Below, piece by piece: positions 1 to 11,669 of a stretch of DNA of 64,000 nt; the first letter of the stretch is position 1, and each line of letters starts with the position of its first letter. The DNA is taken from the NCBI RefSeq assembly GCF_033568475.1, contig NC_133123.1, positions 54,877,522 to 54,941,521 of the forward strand, read 5' to 3'. The stretch is from Henckelia pumila. Lineage: Eukaryota > Streptophyta > Magnoliopsida > Lamiales > Gesneriaceae. The notes under the pieces were generated by a model that made no database searches, was not told where the DNA came from, and saw nothing but the letters and a program-made list of their open reading frames with translations. Both the position numbers and the translations under genes were made by a program.

Positions 1-1087
1 TTTAACTCTTTAAATTTAACTATCTCAACGGGGTTTAGTAATCCATTACTTGTGTGACCCTCAATGGTTCAGGGATACAGCTAGCCGTGGGCTCACAACT
101 CCTTGTGACTCGGAACAACGATTTCCGACTTGCCCAACGAATCATGGTAAGAGCGTCTAGAAACATCGCCCCATGATTCCCTAGGTATCACTGATAGTGC
201 CTGCAAGAACCAGTAAGTTTTGGTTAGCGTACAATACAGTCCCTTCATCCATATATCCCGATCGAATCAACAACCATTGGTACATCGAGAGTCGTTCGAG
301 ATTCGATAACTATGCAATGCATCTTGAAGATCAAATAGTGACATCGCATGTGCTACTAGGAAACCAAGTAACCTAAATCACATCGAGTACTATGACCAGA
401 GATTTATCACACTAATATCTCCTCAGATCGCATAGGATATCCACAATCGCAAGCGTGTGGTGAATCCTTGACAACAAAGCATTGACTCCTATATGTGTCG
501 TTACTCTACCCAATCCCGACACCTGATGACCCCATAGAGTCGGTAAACGAGTCAAAGTACAGTACTAGCATATAGAGTCTCAATGATGTTTCAAGAAGTA
601 AGGACTAATGGTGTACAACCAAAACCGCGGACTTATCCAATCAAATAATAATAACCACTTGGAAAGTCCGAATATGGTAGTTCGATCATTCATCATATGA
701 ATATCCATTTGCATGCTTTAACCATCTCCATGTCCATTACCAATGAAACATGGTACTTGGCATCACAAATGCTAATCTAAATCTTGAGCGATCCTTATCC
801 TTATTAGCGGACGGCTCATATGACTAGGAACTGTTTAGAATATACAGTGACTATAAGATGTGTTTCATAATAGTGATCTCTCTTTATTCACTATCTCATC
901 TTACTTACACTATAGTATATTCAAGGTCTTTATCAAAACAACAATAGTATATCACAATATAACAATATGAAAAAAGATAAAGAAAATTCCATTAATAAAT
1001 GTAAATCATATTAAACAAAGATTGTTTGTACATAGAGTCATAAAAGCCCTTAGCCACAAGTTGGCTAACCGGGCACCCACTCTTTCA
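1..1087 (-). repeat. Copia-family LTR, minus orientation, cut by the window edge
   Basis: This stretch reads as the reverse complement of the copia LTRs at 54239-56083 and 1661-3527. It ends on the plus strand in CACCCACTCTTTCA, the complement of the LTR start TGAAAGAGTGGG. The other end lies left of the window, so it could be a solo LTR or one LTR of a full element. It sits in the spacer of the 5S rDNA array, about 50 bp past where the preceding 5S gene would end. It resembles the two solo LTRs to the right more than the LTRs of the full-length element next to it. Confidence 0.9.
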
Positions 1088-1660
1088 GGAACAGGCGCTG
1101 CACTTTCAAACAGTCGTAATTTTCGATCGGCTGAAAGTTACGGGAGATTCAGCCTGCTCACACGAAGCTCGTCTTGATACATATAGCGTGCTTCTCAGTC
1201 TAAGAGATGAAGACACTCAAATTCCAACCTGGAGATGGTCTTTCGGGTCGTTTTTCCCGTAGGGAGAGCTGGGACCCACCAAAGCGGCCCGCGTCACCCA
1301 GATCGCACGTCCACGTCGTGTGATTCAGTTTATTGCATCTTTGCTATTCCCAGATTGGACTAAAAGAGTCGGGAATAGGACGACGAGGAATCGGAGGAAC
1401 AAGAAGTACGAGTAATAAAATGAATTTAATGAAAAAGGGATGCAAAACGAGGACTTCCCAAGGGTTCACCCATCCTAGTACTGCTCTCGCCCAAGAACGC
1501 TTAACTTCGGAGTTCTGATGAGATCCGGTGCATTAGTGTAGTATGATCACTCCCAACAGTGAATGAATTTTTTGTTGTTTTGTCTCTCGAATTGCGGATC
1601 GGAGGAACAGACACTGCCATTTCAAACGGACATAACTTTCGATTGGCTGAGAGTTACGGG
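1088..1660 (-). repeat. 5S rDNA array, segment 1 (spacer, 5S copy, spacer)
   Basis: The sequence holds spacer, one degenerate 5S gene (1437-1554) and the start of the next spacer. The same spacer text recurs at 11789-12187, 12306-12458 and between the copies of 22278-23952. The last five bases (ACGGG) are the target site of the copia insertion and recur at 11373-11377. Confidence 0.9.
1437..1554 (-). rRNA. 5S rRNA gene, degenerate copy 1
   Basis: The reverse complement matches plant 5S rRNA over the full length of about 118 nt, including the CACCGGATC core and the AAGTTAAGCG region. It looks decayed: the RNA 5' end reads GGGAGTGATCATACTA instead of GGGTGCGATCATACCAG, the GGATCC core has become GGATCT, and the A-box and C-box regions of the internal Pol III promoter both carry changes. 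A T-run follows the RNA 3' end (TTTTTC on the minus strand), the usual Pol III stop. It is probably not functional. Confidence 0.88.
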
Positions 1661-3527
1661 TGTAAGAGTGGGTGCCCAGTGAGCCAACTGTGTGGCTATG
1701 GGCTTTGTTGACTCTTTGTATAAACAATCTTTTGTTTAATATTATTTACACTTTTATGGCAATGACTTTATATTACTTCATATTGTTATATTGTGATATA
1801 CTATTGTTGTTTTGATAAAGACCTTGAATATACTATAGTGTATGTAAGATGTGGTAGAACATGGAGATGTCTATCATGAAATACATCTTATAGTCACTGT
1901 ATATTCTAAAACCGTTCCTAGTCGATTGAGCCGTCCGAAAATAAGGATAAGGATCGCTCGAGTTTGAGACTAGCATTTGCGATGCGGAGTACCACGTTTC
2001 ATTGGTAGGGAACATGGAGATGTTCGAAGCATGCAAATGGATTTTTCATAGGATGAATAATCGAACTACCCTATCCGGACTTTCCAAGTGGTTATCACTT
2101 ATCGAGTGGAAAAAGTCCGCGGTTTTGGTTGTACACCATTAGTCCTTACGACTTGAAACATCATGGAGACTCTATATGCTAGTACTGTGCTTTGACTCGT
2201 TTACCGACTCTGAGGGGGTCATCAGGTGTCGAGATTGGGTACAGTTACGACACATATAGGAGTCAATGCATTGTTGTCAAGGATTCACCACATACTTGCG
2301 AGTGTGGATATCCTATGCGATCTGAGGAGATATTAGTGTGACAAATCTCTGGCCAGAGTACTTGATGTGATTTAAGAAATGGTTTCTTAGTAGCACATGC
2401 GATGTCACTAATTTGATCTTCAAGATGCATTGCATAGTTATCGAATCTTGAGCGACTCTCGATATACCAATGGTTGTTGATTCGATCGGGATATATGGAT
2501 GAAGGGACCGTACTGTACGTTAACCAAAATCTACTGGTTCTTGTAGGCACTATCAGTGATACCTAGGGAATCATGGGGCGATGTTGCTAGGCGCTTTACC
2601 ATGATTCGTTGGGCAAGTCGGAAAGTGTTGTTCCGAGTCACAAGGAGTTGTGAGCCCACGGCTAGCTGTATCCCTGAACCATTGAGGGTCACACAGTGTA
2701 ATGGAGTTTTAATCCCCGTTGAGATAGTTAAATTTAAAGAGTTAAATTTAATGAACTAAGGAGTTGGACTTCTTAAAATAAGAGTAAGGGAGTAGGATTT
2801 CCTAAAATGACATAGGGATGGACATTTTTGGAAACCACTGAATTCGGATTCAGGAAAATTTATTTTGACTTTAAAACGTGCAGAAATGGTTTCTGTGCAC
2901 ATTGGTGAAATCGTTTCATCAATCGGAGTCACGATGAATTTTATATTAATTTCTGAACGAGCGGGCTTTGCTTGTCGGGCCCCAGCTTATGACTAATGGG
3001 CCCTAAGGTGTTAGTGGCCTGCATTATAAATAAGTTATTTCAGTACAGAAATTACACACAACAGGTCATTATTTTGAGAGACAAAATTCGAAAAACCCTA
3101 GCCCCTATTCTCTCACAATTCGGCCGAACCCTCCCTACCTCTGCCCGAGATTTTCCGGTCTGTGATTTTGAATCGCAGTAAGGAATAACGAATCAAATTC
3201 GTGTATTCTCTTCGCAGAAAACTTCTGATAGATTTTCTAGTGCAATCTATCAGAGGGATTAAACCTCTGTTCGTGGACCTGATTGAAGGCGTTCATCGGT
3301 TCCAGGGAGAGACAACAAGAGCAGAATTGTTCTGTTGGTGTCCATTAATCTCGTTGCGAGATTTGAGGTAAAATTTATTTAATTGTTATTTAAATTTTAC
3401 ACACACGTAATTCAATCGATGAACGGTTGATACCCATACCATGGAAACGTTCCATGAAAAATTTTTAAACTTCCGCTGCACCGGGTATCAATCGTAATTG
3501 GTCTGGGAACTCGCCAGTTTTCCAACA
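1661..3527 (+). repeat. 5' LTR of the copia element
   Basis: Starts TGTAAGAGTGGG and ends TTTTCCAACA. It is the same length as 9506-11372 and nearly identical to it; the difference I saw is at 1670 against 9515. It is followed at once by the primer site. Confidence 0.95.
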
Positions 3528-3528
3528 G

Positions 3529-3540
3529 TGGTATCAGAGC
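3529..3540 (+). other. Primer binding site (initiator tRNA-Met) of the copia element
   Basis: TGGTATCAGAGC is complementary to the 3' end of plant initiator tRNA-Met and begins one base past the 5' LTR, where reverse transcription is primed in this family. Confidence 0.92.
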
Positions 3541-3653
3541 CAGGTTGCTCAGATCAATCGATTGAATTAATCAATTGTACAAAATTTTTGAGTCTCGGTT
3601 TATGAAACAAAATAAATATTTTTAATAAAAAAAAAATTTTTTCGGGGCAAAAC

Positions 3654-4037
3654 CCGGGCAGCGATTGGATCGCTGCCCGGTGGGGCAGCAATTGTTGCTG
3701 CCCCGGGCGGCGCACGGCGCCGCCCAAAGGGGGCGCACAGCGCCGCCCAAGGCGGCGACCGTCGCCGCCCAGGGCGGCGCACGGCGCCGCCCAGGGCAGC
3801 GCTGTGCGCTGCCCAGCGCAGCGCTGGGCGCTGCGCAGGGCAGCGCTCGGCGCTGCCCAGGGGCGGCGCTCGGCGCCGCCCAGCGCAGCGCTGGGCGCTG
3901 CGCAGGGCGGCGCTCGGCGCCGCCCAGGGCAGCGCACGGCGCCGCCCAGGGGCGGCGCCAGGCGCTGCCCTAAGGGGGCAGCCGGGCTGCCCCCGGCCCG
4001 CGCCCCGGGTGCGGGCCGACCCGGGAGTGTCCCGGGT
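3654..4037 (+). repeat. GC-rich tandem hairpin array in the copia leader
   Basis: About 17 inverted repeats stand end to end, most 21-23 bp long, with arms of 8-12 bp around a 3-nt loop. Examples: arms GGGCAGCAA/TTGCTGCCC near 3683-3703; GGGCGGCGC/GCGCCGCCC at 3705-3725 (loop ACG); GGCGGCGA/TCGCCGCC at 3751-3769; GGGCAGCGC/GCGCTGCCC at 3794-3814; GCGCAGCGC/GCGCTGCGC at 3816-3836 and 3883-3903; GGGGGCAGC/GCTGCCCCC at 3974-3994; ACCCGGGA/TCCCGGGT at 4019-4037. A change in one arm is usually matched in the other. The tract is nearly all G and C between AT-rich flanks, and lies about 115 bp past the primer site. Confidence 0.95.
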
Positions 4038-4267
4038 GGCCCGCGGGAAAAATTAATTTTTAATTTTTTATTAATTTTAATATTTAAAAATTTTATTTTT
4101 GGTCCGGTCAAAAATTGTTTTTGATTGGTTCACGAGATTTCGGATCGAATTGTTCGAGTCCGTAAATTTTAAAATTGATTTTGGATAAATAATTTGAATT
4201 TTTGGAAAATTTTAATATTTTATCCGTAAATTGAATTTTGAAATCAATTATTTTGGTACAATTGATG

Positions 4268-4415
4268 ATAAGATATGATCTTATGATATATTAGATAAAA
4301 TATGATTTTATTTGTAAAATTGGATTTTATAGATAAAATATGATTTTATTTGATATGGAGATAAAATATGATTTTATATGTGAAATGTGATTTTATATAT
4401 AAAATATGATTTTAT
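4268..4415 (+). repeat. AT-rich tandem hairpin array in the copia leader
   Basis: Seven short inverted repeats, each with a 3-nt loop. ATAAAAT/ATTTTAT around ATG occurs at 4295-4311, 4333-4349, 4361-4377 and 4399-4415. ATAAGAT/ATCTTAT around ATG is at 4268-4284, TAAAAT/ATTTTA around TGG at 4315-4329, and a poorer copy around GTG near 4381-4395. The first copy differs from the rest by a matched change in both arms. Confidence 0.85.
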
Positions 4416-5103
4416 CTTGTTTAAATTTGAATTGCCACAGCATGTTATCCAATAAATTAATTTTGAATTAAATGTTATTGGATAAGGATGATCGATTGCC
4501 ATGACCAATTTTGTAGGTGTATGTTAGGAATTTACATTTTGTCTTTATTGTTGTTGGTTTTATTAATGGGCCTGGTTTATGGCCCGATATGAATGTCATA
4601 TGTAATAAAAGTGGGCTTGGTTTATAGCCCGTTCCCACCCCCTAAAAATGTATCCCCTACTTGTCATTGTTATTTAATTGTAAATACATTAGATTTAGTG
4701 GGAGATCAAGATTTGAAGATGGTGGGCCCAGCAGACAATGAATACTGAAGAAATGTAAATTGGAAGCATATGTAATAGGATTGCATTTGCATACTGCATA
4801 TTACCTAGGATTGGACTAAGACCCGTGATTGGCAACCACGGATCAATTAGAAATGGAATCGATCATCCTATATAATATGTGATATTATGATTGTATGCAT
4901 GTTTAGACATAAATTGCGTGAATCCGGCAATGCATGCAATAAATTAAAAATGATGAGACAAATATTTTTATAAATAAAATCCCTCATTTTAAATATGATT
5001 TAAAATTTTATATCAAGATAAATAAAGGAAATTTAAATATTGTTTAAATGTTCCTACCTTCCATCAACGGTCAATGTATGTGATGCTACCCGCGGATACG
5101 GTC

Positions 5104-5388
5104 CGGCTCATATTATTGGGGGGGCCCGTCCGTCGGAAAGCTGTACATTGGATCGACAAATGTTGTAAGTTGGGTGGAACTCCCATGGGATCGGCTCATA
5201 TTATTGGGGGATCCACATGGCGACCGTCCATCACAACTTAATATTGATGGGTCATCTTGACATGTCACTTTAAACGGCGTCATATTATTGGGCCCTTATT
5301 GGACATGAGGTAAATACATGGGGGTTGCTTTGGAAGCAATTGGGCTCTACCTTTTGAGAATTATGGTTGGCTGATATTATTCGGGACC
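5104..5388 (+). repeat. Four dispersed copies of a CATATTATTGGG motif in the copia leader
   Basis: CGGCTCATATTATTGGGG lies at about 5104 and 5192, CGGCGTCATATTATTGGG at about 5275, and a weaker GGCTGATATTATTCGGGA at about 5369. The spacing is 83-94 bp. The motifs lie 190-470 bp upstream of the gag start; their function is unknown. Confidence 0.8.
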
Positions 5389-5575
5389 ATAAGTTTGTCA
5401 ATTGGACTCCATGTTCTCACTAAGGAAAAAGTTTCCCGTTTTCACTAGAGGGTGGTGAAATCGTTAAAATAGTGGGAGTGAGATTCATAAAATTAAATTC
5501 GCCTATTTTATGTCTTAGTAAATTGTTAAACAATCATTGATATATGTCTGTTTTTCCTTTTCAGTATTTCATACA

Positions 5576-8500
5576 ATGAATTCGCGAAATCCTTTATTCT
5601 CGATCCTCGAACAAAACAAGCTGACTGGCGCCAACTATACGGAATGGTTCCGGAAGTTGAAGATTGTCTTAACTTCGGAGAAAATGCTCTACGTGTTAGA
5701 GAAAGCACCTCCGAAGGAAGCACCAGCTGACATAAGTCCGGAGGAATTGGCCAAACTTGATGCATGGTGTGACCATGACATCAAGACCAAATGCTATATG
5801 CAAGCCTCGATGTCTGATGAACTCCAGAGGCGATTTGAGGACACGGTGAATGCTGCTGACATTCACACGCAACTCAAGGAACTTTTTGGGGCTCAGTCGA
5901 GGGCTGAAAGGTTCTCTACTGTTAAGGAGTTGATGACGTGCCGCATGCGTGAAGGGACTTCGGTCCGTGATCATGGGGTACGAGTGATTTGGCTCATACA
6001 GAAGTTAGCGACCCTTGATTTGGTGTTGGAGCATGAACTCAATGTGGACTTGCTGCTTCTATCTCTTCCTTCTTCATTTGATGGATTCGTGATAAATTTT
6101 AATATGAACAAGATAGAGGCCACCCTTGAAGAGATGGTCAATATGCTCGTTACATATGAATCCACACTTAAGAAGGATAAGCCAGCTTTCTTGGTGGGCT
6201 CCTCATCTTCTGCAAAGAAGGGGCCAAGTATGAAGGGCAAGAAACGTTCTGCCCCACCCAAGAAAGTGGAACCCGAGAAGAAGCAAAAGACAAAGGCTTC
6301 AAACGATGGAAAATCCAAGGATGTTTGCCATTACTGCAAGAAGCCGGGTCATTGGAAGCGCAACTGCAAGGAGTATCTTGGGCAGTTAGGAACTGCAAAG
6401 GGTATGTTCTATATCGAAATAAACATGTCACTTAATACAACTTCTTGGGTATTGGATACCGGATGTGGATCTCACATTTGCAATGATTTGCAGGTGATGA
6501 CAAGAAGTCGCAGGCTTAGAATGGGTGAGACCCAGCTGAGGCTCGGGAATGGTTCCAGAGTTGAAGCTACGGCCATTGGAGATGTTTGTTTGATTTTGCA
6601 GAATGGTTTTAAATTATTGTTGAGAGATGTTTTATTTGTGCCAGATTTAATTAAAAACATTATTTCTATTTCTATGCTTGATAGAGATGGTTATTCTTGT
6701 AATTTTGTGAATGGGAATTGCAGCATTTACAAGAATGAATGTTTAATTGGAAATGGACAACTTGAAAACGATCTATACAATTTAAAACTAAAAGACGTTC
6801 CAGTAAATTGTATTGACAAACCGGCGACAACAAACAAAAGGAAAATCGATAGTCAAAACCCGGCAAACCTTTGGCACGCTAGACTAGGTCATATTTCCTC
6901 AAGGAGGATGAACAAGCTAGTGGGAGAGGGCATGTTTGATATGTCTGATATTAACTCTCTACCTACTTGTGAATCCTGCCTAAAAGGGAAAATGACTAAA
7001 TCTCCTTTTAAGGGGAAGCCTGAACGTAGTCAAAATCTGTTGGATTTGATCCATACAGATGTTTGTGGTCCATTTAGAGTAGGGACTCAACATGGCCACA
7101 CCTACTTCATTACCTTTACTGATGATTATTCTAGGTATGGGTATTTATATTTAATGAAATATAAGTCTGAAGCATTTGAAAAGTTCAAAGAATTCAAGGC
7201 TGAAGTAGAAAACAAGCTAGGTAAAAGTATTAAAGCACTTCGATCGGATCGAGGTGGAGAATACTTGAGTACCGAGTTTTTGGACTATCTAAAAGAGAAT
7301 GGGATTCTCTCTCAGTGGACTCCTCCTATGACACCACAGCTTAATGGTGTATCGGAGCGTCGTAATCGAACTTTGTTGGACATGGTTCGATCCATGATGA
7401 GCTTCACTGAGCTTCCACCTTCGTTTTGGGGCTATGCGCTTGAAACGGCGGTATTGTTGTTGAATAACGTCCACACTAAAGCAGTGGACAAAACACCATA
7501 CGAGTTATGGAATGGCAAAGCTCCTAAGTATTCGTACTTGAGGATTTGGGGATGTCCTGCTTACGTGAAGCGGACAGTGGGAGATAAGTTGGATAGTCGA
7601 TCCAGCTTGTGTTATTTTGTGGGGTATCCGAAGAATTCAATCGGATATTATTTCTATTATCCTGCTGAAACAAAGGTGTTTGTTTCACGGAATGCCACCT
7701 TCTTGGAGAAGGAGTTCTTATTGGATAAGAAAGGCGAGATGATGGAACTCGAAGAAGTTCGAGAAGAACCCGAAATACAAAATAACGATCCCACACCTCA
7801 GGAACCATTGCTGGACACGCCTGCACCTAGAAGATCCGAAAGGACTTCTAGACCTCCAGTTCGATATGGTCTTCTTCTTGAAGAGGGTCAAGATGAACCC
7901 GACATTGGATGTGATCCAAGAAGCTTCAAGGAAGCAATTTCTGATGCGGATTCGAATTTATGGCTTGAAGCTATGCAGTCAGAATTGGATTCGATGCATA
8001 CTAACCAAGTCTGGTCTTTAGTGGATCCTCCCGATGGAATTGTTCCAATAGGGTGTAAATGGATCTACAAAAGAAAGCTTGGGCCTGATGGTAAGGTATT
8101 GACCTACAAGGCGCGATTGGTGGCGAAAGGTTATACTCAAAGGCAAGGAGTTGACTATGACGAAACCTTTTCACCAGTTGCAATGTTCAAGTCCATAAGA
8201 ATCCTTATTGCCATAGCTGCATGGTATGACTATGAGATATGGCAAATGGATGTGAAGACTGCTTTTCTTAATGGAGACATTAAGGAAGAAATCTATATGA
8301 AGCAGCCTGAGGGGTTACACATCCATGGGAAGCGAGCATAAGGTATGCAAGCTTCAGAGATCAATTTATGGTCTAAAACAAGCATCAAGAAGTTGGAACC
8401 AGAAATTTGATGAAACAATAAAAGATTTTGGTTTCATCAAGAACCCGGAGGAACCTTGCGTGTACAAGAAAGTAGTTAAGGATGCGGTGACATTCTTAGT

Positions 8501-9491
8501 ACTTTATGTTGATGACATCCTACTCATTGGAAATGATGTAGGGATGTTGCAGTCAACAAAGATATGGTTATCAGGTAGATTTTCGATGAAGGATTTGGGT
8601 GAGGCATCCTACATTCTTGGGATACAGATCTATAGGGATAGATCTAAGAGAATGATAGGACTCACTCAATCAACCTACATCGATACCATATTGAAACGGT
8701 TTTCAATGGATGGGTCCAAGAGAGGACATCTACCCATGTGTCATGGAGTTTCTCTATCCAAGTCTATGTGTCCCAAGACTGATGCAGAGATAGAGAATAT
8801 GACACATGTACCATATGCGTCAGCTATAGGTAGTATCATGTATGGGATGATATCTACCAGACCGGATGTAGCATTTGCTCTGAGTGTCACGAGCAGATAT
8901 CAGTCTAATCCTGGTCAGATGCATTGGAAAGCCGTGAAGGACATTCTTAAGTACTTGCGAAGGACTAAGAATATGTTCATGGTTTATGGAGGACGAGAAC
9001 TCAAACTGGAAGGCTATACCGACTCTAGCTTCCAAAGTGATGTGGATGACTCGAAGTCAACCTCTGGATTTGTGTTCATGCTCAATGGTGGTGCTGTCTC
9101 TTGGAAGAGTTCCAAGCAGGACACCACAGCGGATTCCACCACTGAGGCTGAATACATTGCAGCATCAGCTGCTGCTAAAGAGGCCGTTTGGATGAGGAAT
9201 TTCGTCCAAGAGTTGGGCGTCATTCCTGAATTTGTTGGTCCAGTCCCGGTGTACTGCGACAACACGGGTGCCGTTGCTCAAGCAAAGGAACCAAGGTCTC
9301 ATCAAAGATCCAAACACGTACTGAGGAAATACCACATAATCCGGGAGATTGTGGAAAGAGGAGACATCAGTGTCGAACGAGTGGCCTCTGCAGACAATAT
9401 CGCTGATCCACTTACTAAGCCTTTGCCAGGACCATTGTTTGACAAACATCGCGAAGCAATGGGTCTACGTAGTATGACTAGTTGGCTATAG
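5576..9491 (+). pseudogene. Copia gag-pol coding region (about one break)
   Basis: The polyprotein that would package and copy the element. I chose the ATG at 5576 (MNSRNPLFSILEQNK) because upstream codons in frame look like leader. In order: gag up to about 6320; a CCHC zinc knuckle (CHYCKKPGHWKRNC) near 6327-6370; a protease core, DTGCGSH, near 6455; an integrase zinc region (HARLGH, then CESCLKGK) near 6870-6990 with acidic core residues in TDVCGPF and SDRGGEYLS; reverse transcriptase from about 7950 with the YVDDILL box near 8505; and RNase H with TTEAEYIAAS near 9140, ending in NIADPLTKPLPG. All Ty1/copia domains are present in the usual order. The region looks whole apart from about one break. 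Confidence 0.93.
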
Positions 9492-9495
9492 GGCA

Positions 9496-9504
9496 AGTGG
9501 GAGA
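9496..9504 (+). other. Polypurine tract of the copia element
   Basis: AGTGGGAGA lies just before the 3' LTR at 9506, where the plus-strand primer of LTR elements is expected. Confidence 0.8.
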
Positions 9505-9505
9505 T

Positions 9506-11372
9506 TGTAAGAGTTGGTGCCCAGTGAGCCAACTGTGTGGCTATGGGCTTTGTTGACTCTTTGTATAAACAATCTTTTGTTTAATATTATTTACACTTTT
9601 ATGGCAATGACTTTATATTACTTCATATTGTTATATTGTGATATACTATTGTTGTTTTGATAAAGACCTTGAATATACTATAGTGTATGTAAGATGTGGT
9701 AGAACATGGAGATGTCTATCATGAAATACATCTTATAGTCACTGTATATTCTAAAACCGTTCCTAGTCGATTGAGCCGTCCGAAAATAAGGATAAGGATC
9801 GCTCGAGTTTGAGACTAGCATTTGCGATGCGGAGTACCACGTTTCATTGGTAGGGAACATGGAGATGTTCGAAGCATGCAAATGGATTTTTCATAGGATG
9901 AATAATCGAACTACCCTATCCGGACTTTCCAAGTGGTTATCACTTATCGAGTGGAAAAAGTCCGCGGTTTTGGTTGTACACCATTAGTCCTTACGACTTG
10001 AAACATCATGGAGACTCTATATGCTAGTACTGTGCTTTGACTCGTTTACCGACTCTGAGGGGGTCATCAGGTGTCGAGATTGGGTACAGTTACGACACAT
10101 ATAGGAGTCAATGCATTGTTGTCAAGGATTCACCACATACTTGCGAGTGTGGATATCCTATGCGATCTGAGGAGATATTAGTGTGACAAATCTCTGGCCA
10201 GAGTACTTGATGTGATTTAAGAAATGGTTTCTTAGTAGCACATGCGATGTCACTAATTTGATCTTCAAGATGCATTGCATAGTTATCGAATCTTGAGCGA
10301 CTCTCGATATACCAATGGTTGTTGATTCGATCGGGATATATGGATGAAGGGACCGTACTGTACGTTAACCAAAATCTACTGGTTCTTGTAGGCACTATCA
10401 GTGATACCTAGGGAATCATGGGGCGATGTTGCTAGGCGCTTTACCATGATTCGTTGGGCAAGTCGGAAAGTGTTGTTCCGAGTCACAAGGAGTTGTGAGC
10501 CCACGGCTAGCTGTATCCCTGAACCATTGAGGGTCACACAGTGTAATGGAGTTTTAATCCCCGTTGAGATAGTTAAATTTAAAGAGTTAAATTTAATGAA
10601 CTAAGGAGTTGGACTTCTTAAAATAAGAGTAAGGGAGTAGGATTTCCTAAAATGACATAGGGATGGACATTTTTGGAAACCACTGAATTCGGATTCAGGA
10701 AAATTTATTTTGACTTTAAAACGTGCAGAAATGGTTTCTGTGCACATTGGTGAAATCGTTTCATCAATCGGAGTCACGATGAATTTTATATTAATTTCTG
10801 AACGAGCGGGCTTTGCTTGTCGGGCCCCAGCTTATGACTAATGGGCCCTAAGGTGTTAGTGGCCTGCATTATAAATAAGTTATTTCAGTACAGAAATTAC
10901 ACACAACAGGTCATTATTTTGAGAGACAAAATTCGAAAAACCCTAGCCCCTATTCTCTCACAATTCGGCCGAACCCTCCCTACCTCTGCCCGAGATTTTC
11001 CGGTCTGTGATTTTGAATCGCAGTAAGGAATAACGAATCAAATTCGTGTATTCTCTTCGCAGAAAACTTCTGATAGATTTTCTAGTGCAATCTATCAGAG
11101 GGATTAAACCTCTGTTCGTGGACCTGATTGAAGGCGTTCATCGGTTCCAGGGAGAGACAACAAGAGCAGAATTGTTCTGTTGGTGTCCATTAATCTCGTT
11201 GCGAGATTTGAGGTAAAATTTATTTAATTGTTATTTAAATTTTACACACACGTAATTCAATCGATGAACGGTTGATACCCATACCATGGAAACGTTCCAT
11301 GAAAAATTTTTAAACTTCCGCTGCACCGGGTATCAATCGTAATTGGTCTGGGAACTCGCCAGTTTTCCAACA
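9506..11372 (+). repeat. 3' LTR of the copia element
   Basis: Same 1,867-bp length as the 5' LTR and nearly identical to it. It ends CCAACA and is followed by the target duplication ACGGG and 5S spacer. Short reading frames in both LTRs are identical and carry no recognisable protein. Confidence 0.95.
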
Positions 11373-11669
11373 ACGGGAGCTTCAGCCTGCTCACGTGAAG
11401 CTCATCTCGATACCTACAACACGCGTCTCGGTCTAAGAGACGGAGACGGTCAATTTCCAACCCGAAGATGGTTTTTTGGGTTGTTTTTCCCGTATGGCAC
11501 GCTGGGACCCACAAAAGCGGCCCACAACACCTAGATCGCACGTCCACGTCGTGTGATTAAGTTTATTGCATCTTTTCTATACAAGGATTGGACTGTAAGA
11601 GTCGGGAATGGGACGACGAGGAATCAGAGGAACAAGAAGTACGAGTAATAAAAAAAAATTAATGAAAAA

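Larger units (their letters stand above)
1661..11372 (+). mobile_element. Ty1/copia LTR retrotransposon, nearly whole and very young
   Basis: This 9,712-bp element has two 1,867-bp LTRs beginning TGTAAGAG and ending CCAACA. A 5-bp target duplication, ACGGG, lies at 1656-1660 and 11373-11377. A primer site for initiator tRNA-Met follows the 5' LTR and a purine tract precedes the 3' LTR. The internal order gag, protease, integrase, reverse transcriptase, RNase H is that of Ty1/copia. The long LTRs and integrase text such as SERRNRTLLDMVRSMMS suggest the Angela/BARE-like group, an assignment made from memory. The LTRs are the same length, and I found one difference in the stretches I compared, so the insertion is very recent. 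The coding part looks whole apart from about one break. The 2-kb leader is unusually long and carries two hairpin arrays. Confidence 0.95.

Noticed and set aside
1833-2759. Short open frames in the copia LTRs, identical in both copies
   Set aside because: Identity reflects the young LTR pair; no recognisable protein.
3529-3540. tRNA-Met gene
   Set aside because: Only the short tRNA 3'-end complement is present, as a primer site; the same holds at 19792, 49431 and 62590.
3654-4037. CRISPR-like array of short palindromic repeats
   Set aside because: There are no unique spacers; the units are hairpins set end to end in a plant retrotransposon leader.
3554-4124. Long Ala/Arg/Pro-rich open frames on both strands over the GC-rich tract
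   Set aside because: They arise from the hairpin array, have no domain, and overlap each other on opposite strands.
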